Below, piece by piece: positions 22,294 through 34,167 of a DNA stretch of 64,000 nt. This DNA comes from Hyaloscypha bicolor E (Eukaryota > Ascomycota > Leotiomycetes > Helotiales > Hyaloscyphaceae): the NCBI RefSeq assembly GCF_002865645.1, contig NW_020194575.1:311247-375246 (forward strand). Reading direction: 5' to 3'. Numbering within the stretch: position 1 is the stretch's first letter; the number at the start of each line of letters is the position of its first letter. The notes beneath the pieces were generated by a model. That model was not told where the DNA came from and did not search any database. It saw only the letters and a list, made by a program, of their open reading frames with translations. The position numbers and the translations under genes were made by a program.

Positions 22294-25200
22294 TCACCTC
22301 TGTGTACTCTGACCGTCACTCCCAAATCAACACGCAGATAAAAAGCCTTACGGCAAAAGAGCAATCTTGAAAACAATCTAATATCGATATGCGAAATGAA
22401 ATGAAAACGAACAAACGAAGCTGGCTGCTCTTCCGATTGACCATTCCAATGGATCCGAGCTTCGGCGATCATCCCGTGCCTTGGGATTGACAATTTATAT
22501 GAAATGGTATGGGCGGAAATCTTTGGGGCACCTTTTGTTTTATTTTGTTTTTTTTGTTTCTGTCTTCTTGCGGTGTTCTGTTAGATCTTTTCGGGACTTC
22601 TCTTTTCTTGTATGCCTTATCTGAGAACTGGTTCTGGGAGGGGGGTTGGTCTGATGGAGAGGCGAGAACATGATGGCGCTGCAGAGGGATCAGGGAGACA
22701 CGTCTTTTTCCCAGTCCACAAGATTGGGTTTTGTCTGTCTCGAACAAGGGGATGCGAGCATGTGGATGATGGAACCGAACTCTACTTCACTTTTCTTTTG
22801 TTTTTATTTTTGTTTTGTTGGAATTGGACTGCATTTTGAGTTTTGGATTTCATTTGTCGGGTCAGATTGATAGTTTAGCGTGCGAGTTGGGAATTTGATA
22901 CCGGGACCTCTCTGCTTTTTGGTTTTTCTTTTTTTTATCTATTTCGATTCTGAAGGCAGTCATTTGTGAGAAGAGGAGGGGCGGGAGAAGGTAATGTTTT
23001 GGAAATGGAAACCATCTGATGGGAAGCATAAGTGGGGGTGGGGGGACGGCGCATAGGCAAGGCAGGCAGGCAGGCAGGCGCGTTATTCTTTGTTTATATT
23101 GTGGGGGGGTGGGTTCTGGATCTCTTGAGGGGCGGGGGGGAGAGGAGAGGAGGGGGGTGGGGGAATACATTGGTCGGTGCAAATGTAGGGCCGTATATCC
23201 TGATAGATTTCGTCTATAGCCAAGGCAAGCAAACAAGCAATGTTCCAAAATATATCTAGTGGGAGTTAAGGTTGGGTGAGCGAGCGTGTGAATGTGCCAC
23301 TGTCTGTGTATGTGGATTTGGGTGCTCTTCAGTGTGCCACCTCCAATTGATCAGCGTCGTCGGTGTGGCCTTGAGGGACATGTCTTTTTCTTGTTCTTTC
23401 TTCTTTCCACCCTCTCTTTCAAAGTTGAGTAATTGAGATTGTAATTAGTGATGGCTTGTAAGCGGATCCGCGTACCGCACTCAGCCCTAGCGGTCGAGAA
23501 CTTGTATCCAATTGCCTCTAATCGAGGCAATTTGAGCTTCGTCCCGTTGGTTAGCGTTCTCGAAAAAGAAAGTAGAGGGAATCTGCTAGCACATTGGATA
23601 TTATTCTCCCCCTTTCTCTGCCTCGCCTCTTCTTTGAGAAGGAAGTCGAAGTTCCCAGATCCAGCAGCCTCGGTTTATTGATGCTCTCGCTTGTGTTTCA
23701 AGGACGGTGAGATGGTCTCTGTTCGGGGACTCGGTCCGGCGTTCGGTGTCGATCAATGATTTTAGGAATCGTCATCTCCTAGGCGTATGTTTTGTTTGCT
23801 TTTGCATTTCACTAGAAGATTGTATGGGGATCTAATTGGTATTGTGGGGACGAATTTCGTTCCTTGTGCTCCTCACCGTCCGGCTTAGTCAACTGATTTT
23901 GAAACTGGCAAAGCGTCAACAAAGCCAATGAATTTATCTCAAGTGCGAAAGCATATGGATTTGCTCCACCGAATGTCATTTCCCTTGCACAGATATCTGC
24001 TGCAACTCTAGGTCGGGATGGGACAAAGTTGAGAGCCCGCTTCATCCGAAAACGATAACATCCGCAGTAACCTCGACTGGTGCAATGATATCTGAATCTC
24101 GAAATTGGCAAACGAGATCTCCAACTTTCGTGGAGCTGGAGACGGATAATATCAAACCGTTCTCCTCAATAGTTACACTGCACTGGTGGCAATTTGGGAG
24201 GGCTCTGCAAACTTCCTGGGCAGATTTCAGCAGCCAGCTAAATTCTTGGGCTGGGAATGTCCAGCGTTCTGCTACTGTCCATTTCTGACTCCCCCAATAG
24301 CTGATCGGACTTTTGGGCTCTGAGCAGAAATAGAGATTTTCGACGGGAGACCTGACTTTGCCATCTCTAACGTCTCAAAACGTAATTTCCTCTTATCCTT
24401 CCCAACAACACCCAAGTCACACATGGTCCATAAAGGTCTAGAATAGCATTTGGAAGATTGTGCTGTAGATAAAACTTGGTCTTCTGGGTGGAATTGGTTG
24501 AAAATATATCTTAGTTGTATCCGAACCATCGCTGTGAGAACTTTGCGGCTGAGAATGCCTTTATTGAGGTCTGGCCACTGACCATCGAAGTTGACCTTCT
24601 TTAAGCTCTCTGTCTTATCACTTCCTTGACGTAACATATCCGACCTCTCACATAACCATGCGCCTTCGTTCGGCTTATAGGCGTGCAACGAATATTTCTT
24701 GCAAGATCGTCCGGGGTACTATTAAACTGTGTGGTCGATTCCGCATTATTGAAGCACTAAGGGATTTCCTGACTCTGGCAGTAGTTGAACTCTAATCCTC
24801 CAATTTTCGTACCACATTCGGTTGGTAAGCATGACCGCTCTTACTCAGGAGCTAATCACGTTCTGCCCCCCCCGTCGGCTCAACCAGCTCACCTAACGAG
24901 TACGTTGTCTAAGCAACCTGAGCAGTTCCTGGGCAGCCCCTGAGACAAGACACCTTGAGCACACGCTCTGCAGCTCCACAGCCGTGTTACTTAGCTATTA
25001 ATTGTTAGCGCGCTAGTCCACTCAGAGATCTGATTCTGGAGGGGACAGCGACAGGGTGTTAATATGTCGAGGTTTTGCGTTTCCTGCTCGAGGGGGGGTG
25101 GGTTTGCATGGGGTTTTACAGATGTGGGTAGTGAGGGGGAGTTTTGTCTTTGTTGTCAATAGCCTTCTCACGCTATACATTGCTTGGCAACGGGTTAGCT

Positions 25201-25729
25201 GGATCAGATCAGCTAGGGGTGGTTAAGCCCGTATTCTAGTATATGCCATTTTCCAAGATCCTGTCAGACATGTTATGGAGAGCCTGGCGAACAAATTCAT
25301 GTCCTTAGCTCTAAGTATTAAACCCTGAGAAACCGTGAGAGCAAAGGGCGCTTTACGATACTAACATAGGTGTCAAGATGAGTCCCTCAGACTGTAGGTA
25401 TTCCCCATTACATCTCTCTAAAAGCCGCCAGAGAACTTATCGTCCGAAAGGAAGATTTAAAGCACTTGATAATCGTGTTAAGAAGACCATCCTCCCAGAG
25501 AGATCACCATTTCGAGCGGATTCCAAACGGGAAACATATTCCACGAAGCACTCGTTACTGTAGTCTCTTTCAATCTCCAATAACCCCAGTTCACGTAGAG
25601 AACCTGGAGTTTCAAAGGATCGAAAAAACAAATCGAAACGAGAATGAAACTCATCGTTTGTATAATCTATTTCATATGGTGGGGTGTCCGCGCCCTAGTC
25701 CAAGTGTGAGAACACATCTGTAGCTACAA
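22294..25729. other. Large intergenic region, no gene seen
   Basis: The region is 3.4 kb. The first part is T-rich (22530-22560) and probably 3' UTR. Runs of G and an AGGC repeat lie near 23.0-23.2 kb. Short ORFs on both strands lack motifs. I saw no tRNA or rRNA. A non-coding transcript or unrecognised short gene cannot be excluded. Confidence 0.45.
23056..23082. repeat. AGGC microsatellite
   Basis: Tandem tetranucleotide AGGC copies in a G-rich intergenic segment. Confidence 0.75.
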
Positions 25730-28673
25730 CTAATGGGAAGAGTTTGGTGTGGTACTCACTTTAACGGTTTCATTCTGAAATGGCTGTTCTGCCTGTATCT
25801 CTCTTGAAATAGATCCACTTGCCTCGGTGAACTGCTTGCCCAATTGTACTATTAGTTCGGATATAATCTCATCGTATCCTTTGGATTCCCACAGTTTCAT
25901 CTCATCATCCAGCCGGTCAAGTTTTATTACGCTTGAAATGTCCCAGAATTTATCGCCGCTGAGGGTGTGATCCCTGCTGGCCCCAAAGCGGCAGCATGTA
26001 TGGACAAGATTTGTCTGGTCGAACTTGGCTCGACGTAATACGGATAACGCGTTCGTTTTTGCCTCTACCAATTTCCCGCTATCTTCTAGCAAACACAGCC
26101 ATTCAAAAACCCAACATGGATTGTTAATTCTGTGAAAAAGCACTTGAAGCTTGAAGCTAAGTCTGGATATTGGTAAACACCCACCAGAACTGCAAGCGCA
26201 AGAGCAATTATCTGTCGAAACGACATCGGCACCGTTTCTAAGAAGCATATCCAAGTACTCCAATACCTCCTTGCACTCTTTCTCTCTTGGTGCAGTTAAT
26301 TTTTGAAGGAATTGAGAGAGAACACCATGGCCTTTGTGGTTCTTCAAGTTGATATTGGCTCCTTTTTCGATTAAACGCTGAGCAAGTTCCACATCGAGAA
26401 ATTTGGTAACCGCAAAGAGTGAGTGCTCGCCTTCTTTGTCTTGCTCATTCAATGCCGTGAAGCCATGCTCAATCATCATATGTGCATATTGAGGTAGATC
26501 AACAACGTGCATCATTGTTCTCCCATCTTCAAATTGAAAATTAATGTTGCACAACATTGACAAAACACTTAATATGAATAATTTTGTCCATATTCTGCCC
26601 TCTTCCAAGAATAGAGGAGGCCTTGGACCAGAAATGATCCTGGAGAAGGCGCTCAAAAGAAGGGTTGGATCTCTTGATTCAATAACTCCAAGTGCATGCC
26701 AGATTAAGAACCAATGGTTCCTTACAGCAGCGTACGTGATGAAATCAAAATTCTCCAAATCATCATGCATGAACAAGTCTGCACCTCGACGGATCAGGAT
26801 GGAAACGGCTATTGGTCGATTTGTCGCAGCGGCATACATGAGAGGAGTGATACCATTCTTATCACGGACATTGATATCGTGTCCTGCATCCAGAAGAGCT
26901 TTAAGTCTTGAAGGACTGCGAATGGCAATGTGTAGTGGCGTTTGACCGAGAAAGTTAACATTATCCTCTAGGGGGTGAGATTGCTGAATTAATTTCCTGA
27001 CAGATTTCATGGAACCATGCAGGATGGCTTGGTGTAGGGGGGTAGTTCCCCCAAAGTCTGCAAATCATGCTTTAGAACAAGGTCAATCACATATTGAAAC
27101 AGATTATTACCTTGATTAGTACGAACGATTGCGCTGAGATATTCAATGAAGAATGGGTCCTGCGGTATAAGAGGCATTGAGAATTCTCCTCCTAGATTAT
27201 CTGCGCAAGGCCTGGGCCATGATTCAAATTGCGGAGCCGGGGAATTGTCGAAGTCGTAGCCAATCTCTAGAACATTCTCTAGGACGTGAAGATGCCAACC
27301 TTCCGAGTTGTGAGAAGCGGAAGCGTACAAAAATCTAGCAATTTTATCAGTCGCATCTATTAAGAAGGATAGAACCAGGCATACTCAGAACTTTCCAGAC
27401 CTAGAGACATGTTGAACTCCTTGACGAAGAGTTGTAGTACTCGAAGTAGGTTGTCGAAGTTGCTGCCGCCTTCCATGACCCATCCCAAAGCTTCCATAGC
27501 TTTCTGTAATACGTTTCAATATTAGAGAGATGATAACAAGGGAATGGAAGAGTTGGTGAGAAGAAAAAGCCTATCACCTACCTCCAGATATCCGCGTCCA
27601 CTAGGATCAACTTGGCTACAAAAAGTTGGATCCGTTCGGTAAAGTTCTCTGAATTGTGCTTCTGCATCATCCCAACCCAATTGTTCCTCGGAAAGTTTCC
27701 AAAGAATCTCAAATCCCGGAGAGGTGTACTTAACAACTCTCTGCAATTGTAGGTCGGGATAGAGTGTGAACTTTCCGACCTCCAGGGTTAGATTTACTCC
27801 CAGTATTACTGCCCATGGGATTCCAAGTTGAGATAATGCGACTCGAAACTGAAGGCGATGACGACGAGCCGTGCATGTTACAGTGTCGCAGTTTTTCAAT
27901 ATATGGGCCAATGGACTGTAATGAATGTACCAGAACCTGCTGCTGATTTGCTTAGTGAAGTGGCAGGAGCAGTGACATTGTAACACTGCACATTGAAGGC
28001 GCTGCCGTCTTGATCGCCAGAATGGCTCATTTGAAACAGTTTCTAGCATTAGTTGGGAGTCGTTTTTGTCTACCTCAAGGTTTGTTGTGGAGGCTTCAGT
28101 TGAAGATGTGATGTTTTTGCCAAGCGTCTCATCTCTTTGAGTACTTACCGAGAGCATACGCTTCTGCATGAATGCTCTCTGGTGAAAACACTGGATCCTG
28201 AATGTCTTCAATCAGCGCTTGAAAAGCATCACTTGGGCCAAAGGTGATGAAACCCACCCAATAAAATTCAATTGGAGGCCATGTACCGCACTCCTCAGCT
28301 CGTCGAATTCAATTTTTAACTTTTTCGACTTGAATAGTGTTCGTAGTATTCGTGTCTTCGACCCTCCAGAGGACGTACTGGGAATCCCTGCGATGAGCGT
28401 TTCCAGCCTTCTGATCACGTTCTCACAGCCTGCTTGACACCGGCCAAGGGCTGTTGGGACGGCCATGAATTCCAATATCTCGCTTTGATCTCCCTCAAGG
28501 TTGTGCAACTGCTCAACGATAATTTCAAGATCTTCGATCAGAGTGCCGATGTTATCGCGAAGCTTTTCTAAGTTCTCGCAGCGCTTCCGTAGCCTGTCGA
28601 TCCCATCTGCGAGTTGGATCGCGAGAGATGCCAGCCCTGCACCACTTGCAACGACGGCTAGAACCTCGGCCAT
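25730..28673 (-). CDS. Fungal_N-domain / Cys-motif / ankyrin-repeat protein (about 900 aa)
   Basis: The exons are 28258-28673, 27582-28197, 27385-27503, 27111-27334 and 25730-27057. Residues 1-138 form the helical Fungal_N domain (azaphilone cluster protein L N-terminal family), starting MAEVLAVVASGAGLASLAIQ. A middle region has a Cys/His cluster (CHCSCH) and the conserved phrase DPTFCSQVDPSGRGYLE. Ankyrin repeats begin near residue 461 (GGTTPLHQAIL, GQTPLHIAI, GITPLMYAA, then ANINLKNHKGHG), followed by a second Cys motif (CSCACSSGGCLP). This layout is common among fungal NLR-like and incompatibility-related ankyrin proteins, but no NACHT or NB-ARC is present. A recognition or scaffold role is inference. 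A GTGAGT near 25753 could start a further 3' intron, and a GTAAGT at 28151 could start one inside exon 2. Confidence 0.85.
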
Positions 28674-29639
28674 GACATGAACTCGAGAATTTATGACTTG
28701 AAAAGAGGAAAGGATGATGTGCTAAGTTTGCGGGTTGGTTGTACACAAGGTATCTGGTGATAAAGGGATTTTAGGCAGCAGGAAAGAATAAAGGTTTGAC
28801 GAGGCTACAGGTTTCGTGGATATGTGGTTGTAGTTGCCGATAGGTCAAGACTTAACTCCCAATGATTTTCGACCATAGTCTCTAAGATACTGAGGCGGGT
28901 AACGGTCTAGCTGATAAAACCCGAAATTGGAAAATCGCGAAACCTTTATATTACTTAAACTTGAACGACTAAGTGAAAATTTGCGGGACAGTTAAACCAC
29001 GTGACATATTACCACACGTGATGCGTTTTCCTGTACCTATATAGCTCTCCTCCTCCGGCTTCTCCCTCGAGATCTTCTCTTCTTTATAATTACGGAGTCT
29101 CAGATTTTAGGTTTTGGTTTCTTCCCTTGGGTTTTTCTTACACTAAACTTATAATTTAATAGTTCTTTACTACTTTTAAGCCTCCTCTCTTTAGCGGCCG
29201 TGGTCACGCGGGAAAGAGATTTGACTTCCCTCTTTGGACCTGAGAGTGGTTAAGTATGAGCATGGCCTGAACAAATCTAGCTTGGGCGACAACTTTATTC
29301 CGCTTTATACATGAAATGTATAATAACGCCTCCCCAAAAATGTTACCCCACTCGATATACTCGGAGCCCGACAATATGAAGGAGACGATATTGATTTAAT
29401 CGAACAGAAGAAGAGGGAAGCAAGCATTTCGTTCGAGAAGAAGTAAAAATAGAGGGAGGTGCTGGTAGGGATTCAAAGTTGCTCCAGCAGGAACCCTGCA
29501 AGGGAGTAGAAACAGATTCCGGGCGATCCGGCAAAGAAACTGAGCTGGAGGCCAAAATGGGTTCCATATTATGGAGCAGAGGCGGACCCAGGGCGTGCTC
29601 AGAACGTCCAAGCTCTGATCAGGTACGCTCACCCTCAGC
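28674..29639. other. Intergenic region upstream of the ankyrin gene
   Basis: It contains the ankyrin gene promoter and, on the plus strand, paired CACGTG boxes, a TATATAG and a short pyrimidine-rich leader, a layout that recalls a promoter or LTR remnant. No open frame follows that makes sense as a gene. Confidence 0.4.
28998..29020 (+). promoter_or_regulatory. Paired CACGTG (E-box) sites with downstream TATA-like motif
   Basis: CACGTG occurs at 28998-29003 and again at 29015-29020, 17 bp apart. CTATATAG follows at about 29037-29044 and then a pyrimidine-rich stretch. CACGTG is the core bound by bHLH factors in fungi. What transcript, if any, it drives is unknown. Confidence 0.4.
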
Positions 29640-30830
29640 TCAGGTTAAGCAGCAGCAGCTCGCGTTCGGTGACTAAAGCGGAACTAGCGAATATGAGATT
29701 AGAGTCTGACCCCAAAGGGATCCCTTCCAAGTTAAAGAGTACTGAGCTGGAACAGCTTTCTTGCAACAACCAGAGGCCAAGCTGCGAAGGCCTAAAATCT
29801 TGTCTCGGGGATCTTCGCATTGGACCGCTCCTTTATAGTCCGAGAAGAACATGAACAGAGGTTGCAAGTTGGTAGGTCTTGACCTGGTTTTATCGAGCCT
29901 CGAAAATCCTTTGTCTCCTGTCGTACCTCTAGTTTCTCGCTGAAGCATGAACTTTGCCGGCAGGGAATTGAGAATAGCTTGCAAGATCCTTAATCGTTCC
30001 TGGCACTCCAAGACCGTTGAATGTTCTCCAGATACCGTTGAAATACCCCATGCTAGTCACAAGAAAAAGGAAAAGTGAAACGAAGGACGCCGATCACCAC
30101 TACACTGGAGTATGAACTCTTTCGCAAATAAGAATTCTTGGATAATCCAAAGTCTGCTCCCATACTCTCGAATAAGAAGGGCATGAAGAGCAGTGAGTTT
30201 TCAATTTCATTTAGCGAGTACTTTCCGATCGGTTGACGGTTGGATAAACTGTGTTCCCCCCTGAAAGGAGGAGATGAGCTCCATGGCAAGTTTGCTGGAT
30301 GCTTCCGATGCCCCACGCCATACAATGACCCTTGTTGCTTGCTCGTAGATCTGGGCCATCTGATTAACCTGATAATCTCGTTCATGGATATTTCGTTGAC
30401 TAATGTAAATGGCATCGACCCATAGCTCCCTTGGTTTGGAGTCCAAACGTAAATGCTGAAGTGCCACCCAGAGATTCTCCCGGACTTCGAAATCGGCCCC
30501 GTCGACAAGTATCAACTTGATGAGCTTTGGAGGACCCCACATATAGATAGGAGAGCACCTCGTACTAAGGCAACTCGGAAAATTTTGCGAGTTTGAGGTG
30601 CATTTAATTTTTCCGCTTCCCGAACAAAGCCTGTAGATGTAGAAGGCGGATCTGATCGAAGTCCTGGAGATTGCCATAGACATGACTTTTGTTATGCCCT
30701 TCTTTCACCGGGACCTGGGACTCTTCGCCGGAGCCTTGCGTTATTTCATCCACTTCCTGCAGTTTTCTTCCTTGCTGAACTGGTTGCTCCTTGCCGCAGG
30801 CATCTGAACTCTCAGCGAGTTCCTGATATC
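29640..30830 (-). pseudogene. HET-domain (heterokaryon incompatibility) pseudogene
   Basis: On the minus strand the N-terminal part reads NLQDFDQIRLLHLQALFGK, then a stop, KLAKFSEL, and another stop before YEVLSY. After a frameshift it reads WGPPKLIKLILVDGADFEV and LRLDSKPRELWVDAI, then HERDYQVNQMAQIYEQATRV, which are hallmarks of the HET domain. Further downstream, after more frame changes, CEDPRDKILGLRSLASGCC appears, a motif that follows the HET domain in full-length proteins. HET proteins trigger cell death after non-self recognition. Here at least two stops and several frameshifts exclude a normal product. Its place next to the Fungal_N/ankyrin gene fits an incompatibility-type gene neighbourhood. 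Confidence 0.82.
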
Positions 30831-31604
30831 AGTCAGGCGGGTATTCGTAACTTGGAAAAGACGGCAGTTATATCTCGGCCGGATCTTTCCGAAGCAACGT
30901 TGGAGCAGAGTATCAAGAGCCTTCGAGGGCGCCCTTTGTCACGGAATGGTGAGAAACCAACTGATAAGCACGATCACTGCCTTGGAAGTTGAGAAGCAAC
31001 TAGCCCCTGCTACTGTACTAGCAAGTCTAGTGACTTGAGTAAAGTGGTGGCATAGAGGGGATTCAGGAGCGTCTGAGTTCGAATCGGGTGAAGTTCGCAA
31101 TTTCGTTGCAGAGGTGGTCTTTGATGACCTAAAAAAGATCCCGTAAGGCTGAGAAATACCCGCGTCGTCTCTTCACCAACCTGCCACCAGAGTCCAGAGC
31201 AGGCTTTCCTGGTTCCCTAATCACTGATAAGACTAAATCGCTACTGACAAGTTTTAAAATTAACAATAAACATTCATGAAAAGAAAGCGGTGGTGTTCTG
31301 GGATATCAAGAGGATTTTGCGTTTATGCCGCCGAATTCAACTGTCCACTAGTACTAAGTCATAAAAATATAGGAGGAAGTTGTGGTCACGTGCATAGTGA
31401 CTTTTCACACATAATGGGACTAGATTCCTCAGAAGACAGTTATAATGCGATTACTTTAAGAAAATCAAGATAAAACCACTACTTAGTATTATGAGAGATA
31501 TGTGCCAATTCAGGCAGGAATTTAGGAAACCCATGAGGTGAAACCTAAATCCACATAAACTCAAGAAAGAAAAACCCAAATCGTCAACTTTCCTGATTTC
31601 AAAA
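30831..31604. other. Intergenic stretch, no gene seen
   Basis: It lies between the HET relic and the lectin gene's 3' end. No coding or RNA gene was supported. Confidence 0.45.
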
Positions 31605-32385
31605 TCATGCAAGAACCATAACCCAATTCTGGTTGGTGCCAACCCCGGGATGACAGGGGTAGCACAGCACGTTAGTCCCATCCGCAGAGCTTGACTGCGC
31701 CATGTCCATGCACCAGCCATTGGCCTGGTTCTTGAATCTATTCCATGGGGTCAGCTAATGCCAATTAAATGAGGAGGCTCCTTGAAAGATCATTTTGATG
31801 TGAATCTGGGAACATACTGAACACTGCTGTCTTTATTGGGGATCATATTGAACTATGGATTTGGTCGTTAGCTGCTGGCTGAAGAATGCCCAACTCAGCA
31901 AGAACTTACTCGAGAGTAGCCGTCAACAGGGACCTCCCCGCCAATCATTTGATACCACCCATTTGGCGCATTTACACCTAAGTATATTAGTCTGGCAGAA
32001 TTGAAAAGGTGGAGTGCTGATTACTGTGGGGGCAAGAGGCAATGGCCCCCGTGGCAGTATTGACAATCATGACGTCGTCATTAGCGCCTGTTGACGCAAC
32101 ATACCATCTCTGGTGCGGACCTGGATTCAGTTGGCTGCAATATTGGGTCAATGTGGGTGCAAAGATCACGTATACCGTAAAATCGACTCACTAGCCGTTG
32201 AGAGGGGTGTTTGGGCCAGGACGTCCGTTAAGAAGATCAAGGACAGTCCCAGTTTTAACGTTCTGGATGATGTAGTTGTCCGGTCCAGCGTATGGAAGGA
32301 ATTCTTCTGCTTCACTCCCGGCAAGGAGAGCGAACGCCGTTGCGGCGAAGAGTGCAGTGAGAGTAGCCATGGCCGGGAAGTGCAT
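31605..32385 (-). CDS. Secreted ricin-B-type (beta-trefoil) lectin-like protein (179 aa)
   Basis: Five small exons are inferred: 32192-32385, 32025-32134, 31910-31977, 31818-31852 and 31605-31737, with introns of 57, 47, 57 and 80 nt, all in phase. Residues 1-26 form a signal peptide (ALFAATAFALLAGSEA). The mature part is one beta-trefoil of the ricin-B/CBM13-like type: YIIQNVKTGTVLDLLNG, then YQLNPGPHQRWYVAS, GWYQMIGGEVPVDG, and a final repeat WCMDMAQSSSADGTNVLCY ending NQNWVMV, which matches the QxW-type lobe. Such domains bind sugars. No catalytic domain is attached. It may act in cell-wall recognition, defence or host contact, which is inference. An upstream TATTTAAA sits about 115 bp before the ATG. 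Confidence 0.85.
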
Positions 32386-32496
32386 GTTGATTGAAAGAAT
32401 GAGATGGGCTCAAGCAATAGGTAGATGGAGATGTAAGTAAATTGTATGAAGAGCACTGAACTTCGAACAATCTAACAACCGCCGACCATCTTCTCC

Positions 32497-32504
32497 TTTA
32501 AATA
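32497..32504 (-). promoter_or_regulatory. TATA-like element of the lectin gene
   Basis: TATTTAAA on the minus strand, roughly 112-119 bp upstream of the lectin start codon, a plausible TATA-box distance for a fungal gene. Confidence 0.45.
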
Positions 32505-34167
32505 TCAGAACACCATGACACTGTCAGGCCTGGTACCTCCTTGTGTAGTAACACAAGCTGAAGACTTGAACTTTGCAACATATCACTGCTTCTGAGCTGC
32601 ATTGCAAGTAATGTACGTACCGACTGCAGGTTTGCGGTGCCTTGTCAGCAAAGCCGAAGTTGATCCATCTGATTGTCGTATGTTGTGAGCCGGCTTTGGA
32701 CCATCTTGGGAATGGACACTTTCAAAAGCGAATCATTCAGCCTCGGGAGCAATGCGGGGAGCCGTTGTGACTTTGTGTGTTACAAACCCCAATATGTGCA
32801 ACGCAAGGGGGCACAATAGCTCAAATGAGCAGCTTCCCCACAAGCAAGGAAGGACACTCTATGTTCACCAGCATAGACACACTCACTTGACACAGCAAAT
32901 CCACCGAGTGAGGAGACACAACAAGCAGTTTGACCGACTTGCTCGTACGTTTCTCCGCAATACCGCCATGACACGCACGTATTGTAGATACCACAGCACT
33001 ACAGACCCCTACCTCTATGAGGTTTACAAAGAGAGATTTCGATCACGGTTGCACAGAATCCTTTGGTGTGCTCGTGGTCGGGTGGAAGGAAAGGTCCGGT
33101 TGGACCTGTGAGTAATGACTTAATATAGTTGTTTAACCTTATTACAGCGGACGCCTGCAGCAAAAAGTCTTATGACACAATATGGTAACTTGTCGATCAT
33201 GAGGAGAAGGAAAGGAGGCTGACTTTTTCGAGGTGCAGGGTTGCTCACTACGCGTGAAACCTCACCAAGTGAAACCTCATGGAAAGCAAAACGAGCAGTT
33301 GATGCTACCTAGAAAACTCGCATCGAAGTTGATGTCACTACCGCTATGGAATATTGATGCCAACCACGACGTAAGCCAACAGGACCTTGACAAGTTGATG
33401 TAAAACCTGATAGGCGGACAGGAGATCAAGAACGATGCAGATATCCACCCCACGGTTGATGCTGGTCTCATAGCTAGGTCATAATTGCGAGAAAGTGCAT
33501 CAATTGCTTGAAAAAAAATACAGCAAATTCAGCTGGATAGGATTTGAAGAAGACTAATTGGAATCGTAAGAAGTCTTCGAATGGGGAGAAGCATGTGTAA
33601 TGATCTCCGCTAACTGAAACCGAGCTTTCGCTTATATTACTTTGCAGACAAACACGCTGACCACTTCAAGAAATAAGTACAACTGTCTAATGTATAACCA
33701 AAATGAGCCGTTCTATGATGATTGAATACTGCTAGTCCCGCAATTGTATCTAAGGAACTGGTTTGGCATCTGGGACAGATTGTATTTCTGAAGTGTTGTC
33801 ATAGGAATCGTGTAATCAAGCTGGCTGAAGCGAGCCGTGCCTTTCAGCAGTCTCGAAACATGCTCTCGCGGCGGACACAAAAAGTGCCACTAATTGTACC
33901 AAGCCCAGTAGGGACAATTCCTGTTCTCACGCTCCTAATGTTCTCTAGACCTTTCGTATATTTAATTATATTTTGAAATATCGGAGGCTATAGAATGTCC
34001 ATGTTCCTGCCACCAGTGTTTGTCCAAAATCCAGACTACTGACCAATGTTAAATAAGGACAATAAAGATTAGTGTCGCTTTTTATGTCCACCGCGAGATG
34101 CTTTAGGATTCTGAATTTGATGCTCCGCTCGAACACTGAAACCCAGATAATGTACCATTTCCCAAAT
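32505..34167. other. Intergenic region, no gene seen
   Basis: About 1.7 kb with only short unsupported ORFs. It includes the remaining lectin promoter and the 3' flank of the acetyltransferase gene. Confidence 0.45.

Noticed and set aside
31070..31100. A GAGTTCGAATC sequence resembling a tRNA T-loop
   Set aside because: No acceptor stem, D-arm or anticodon arm can be folded around it.
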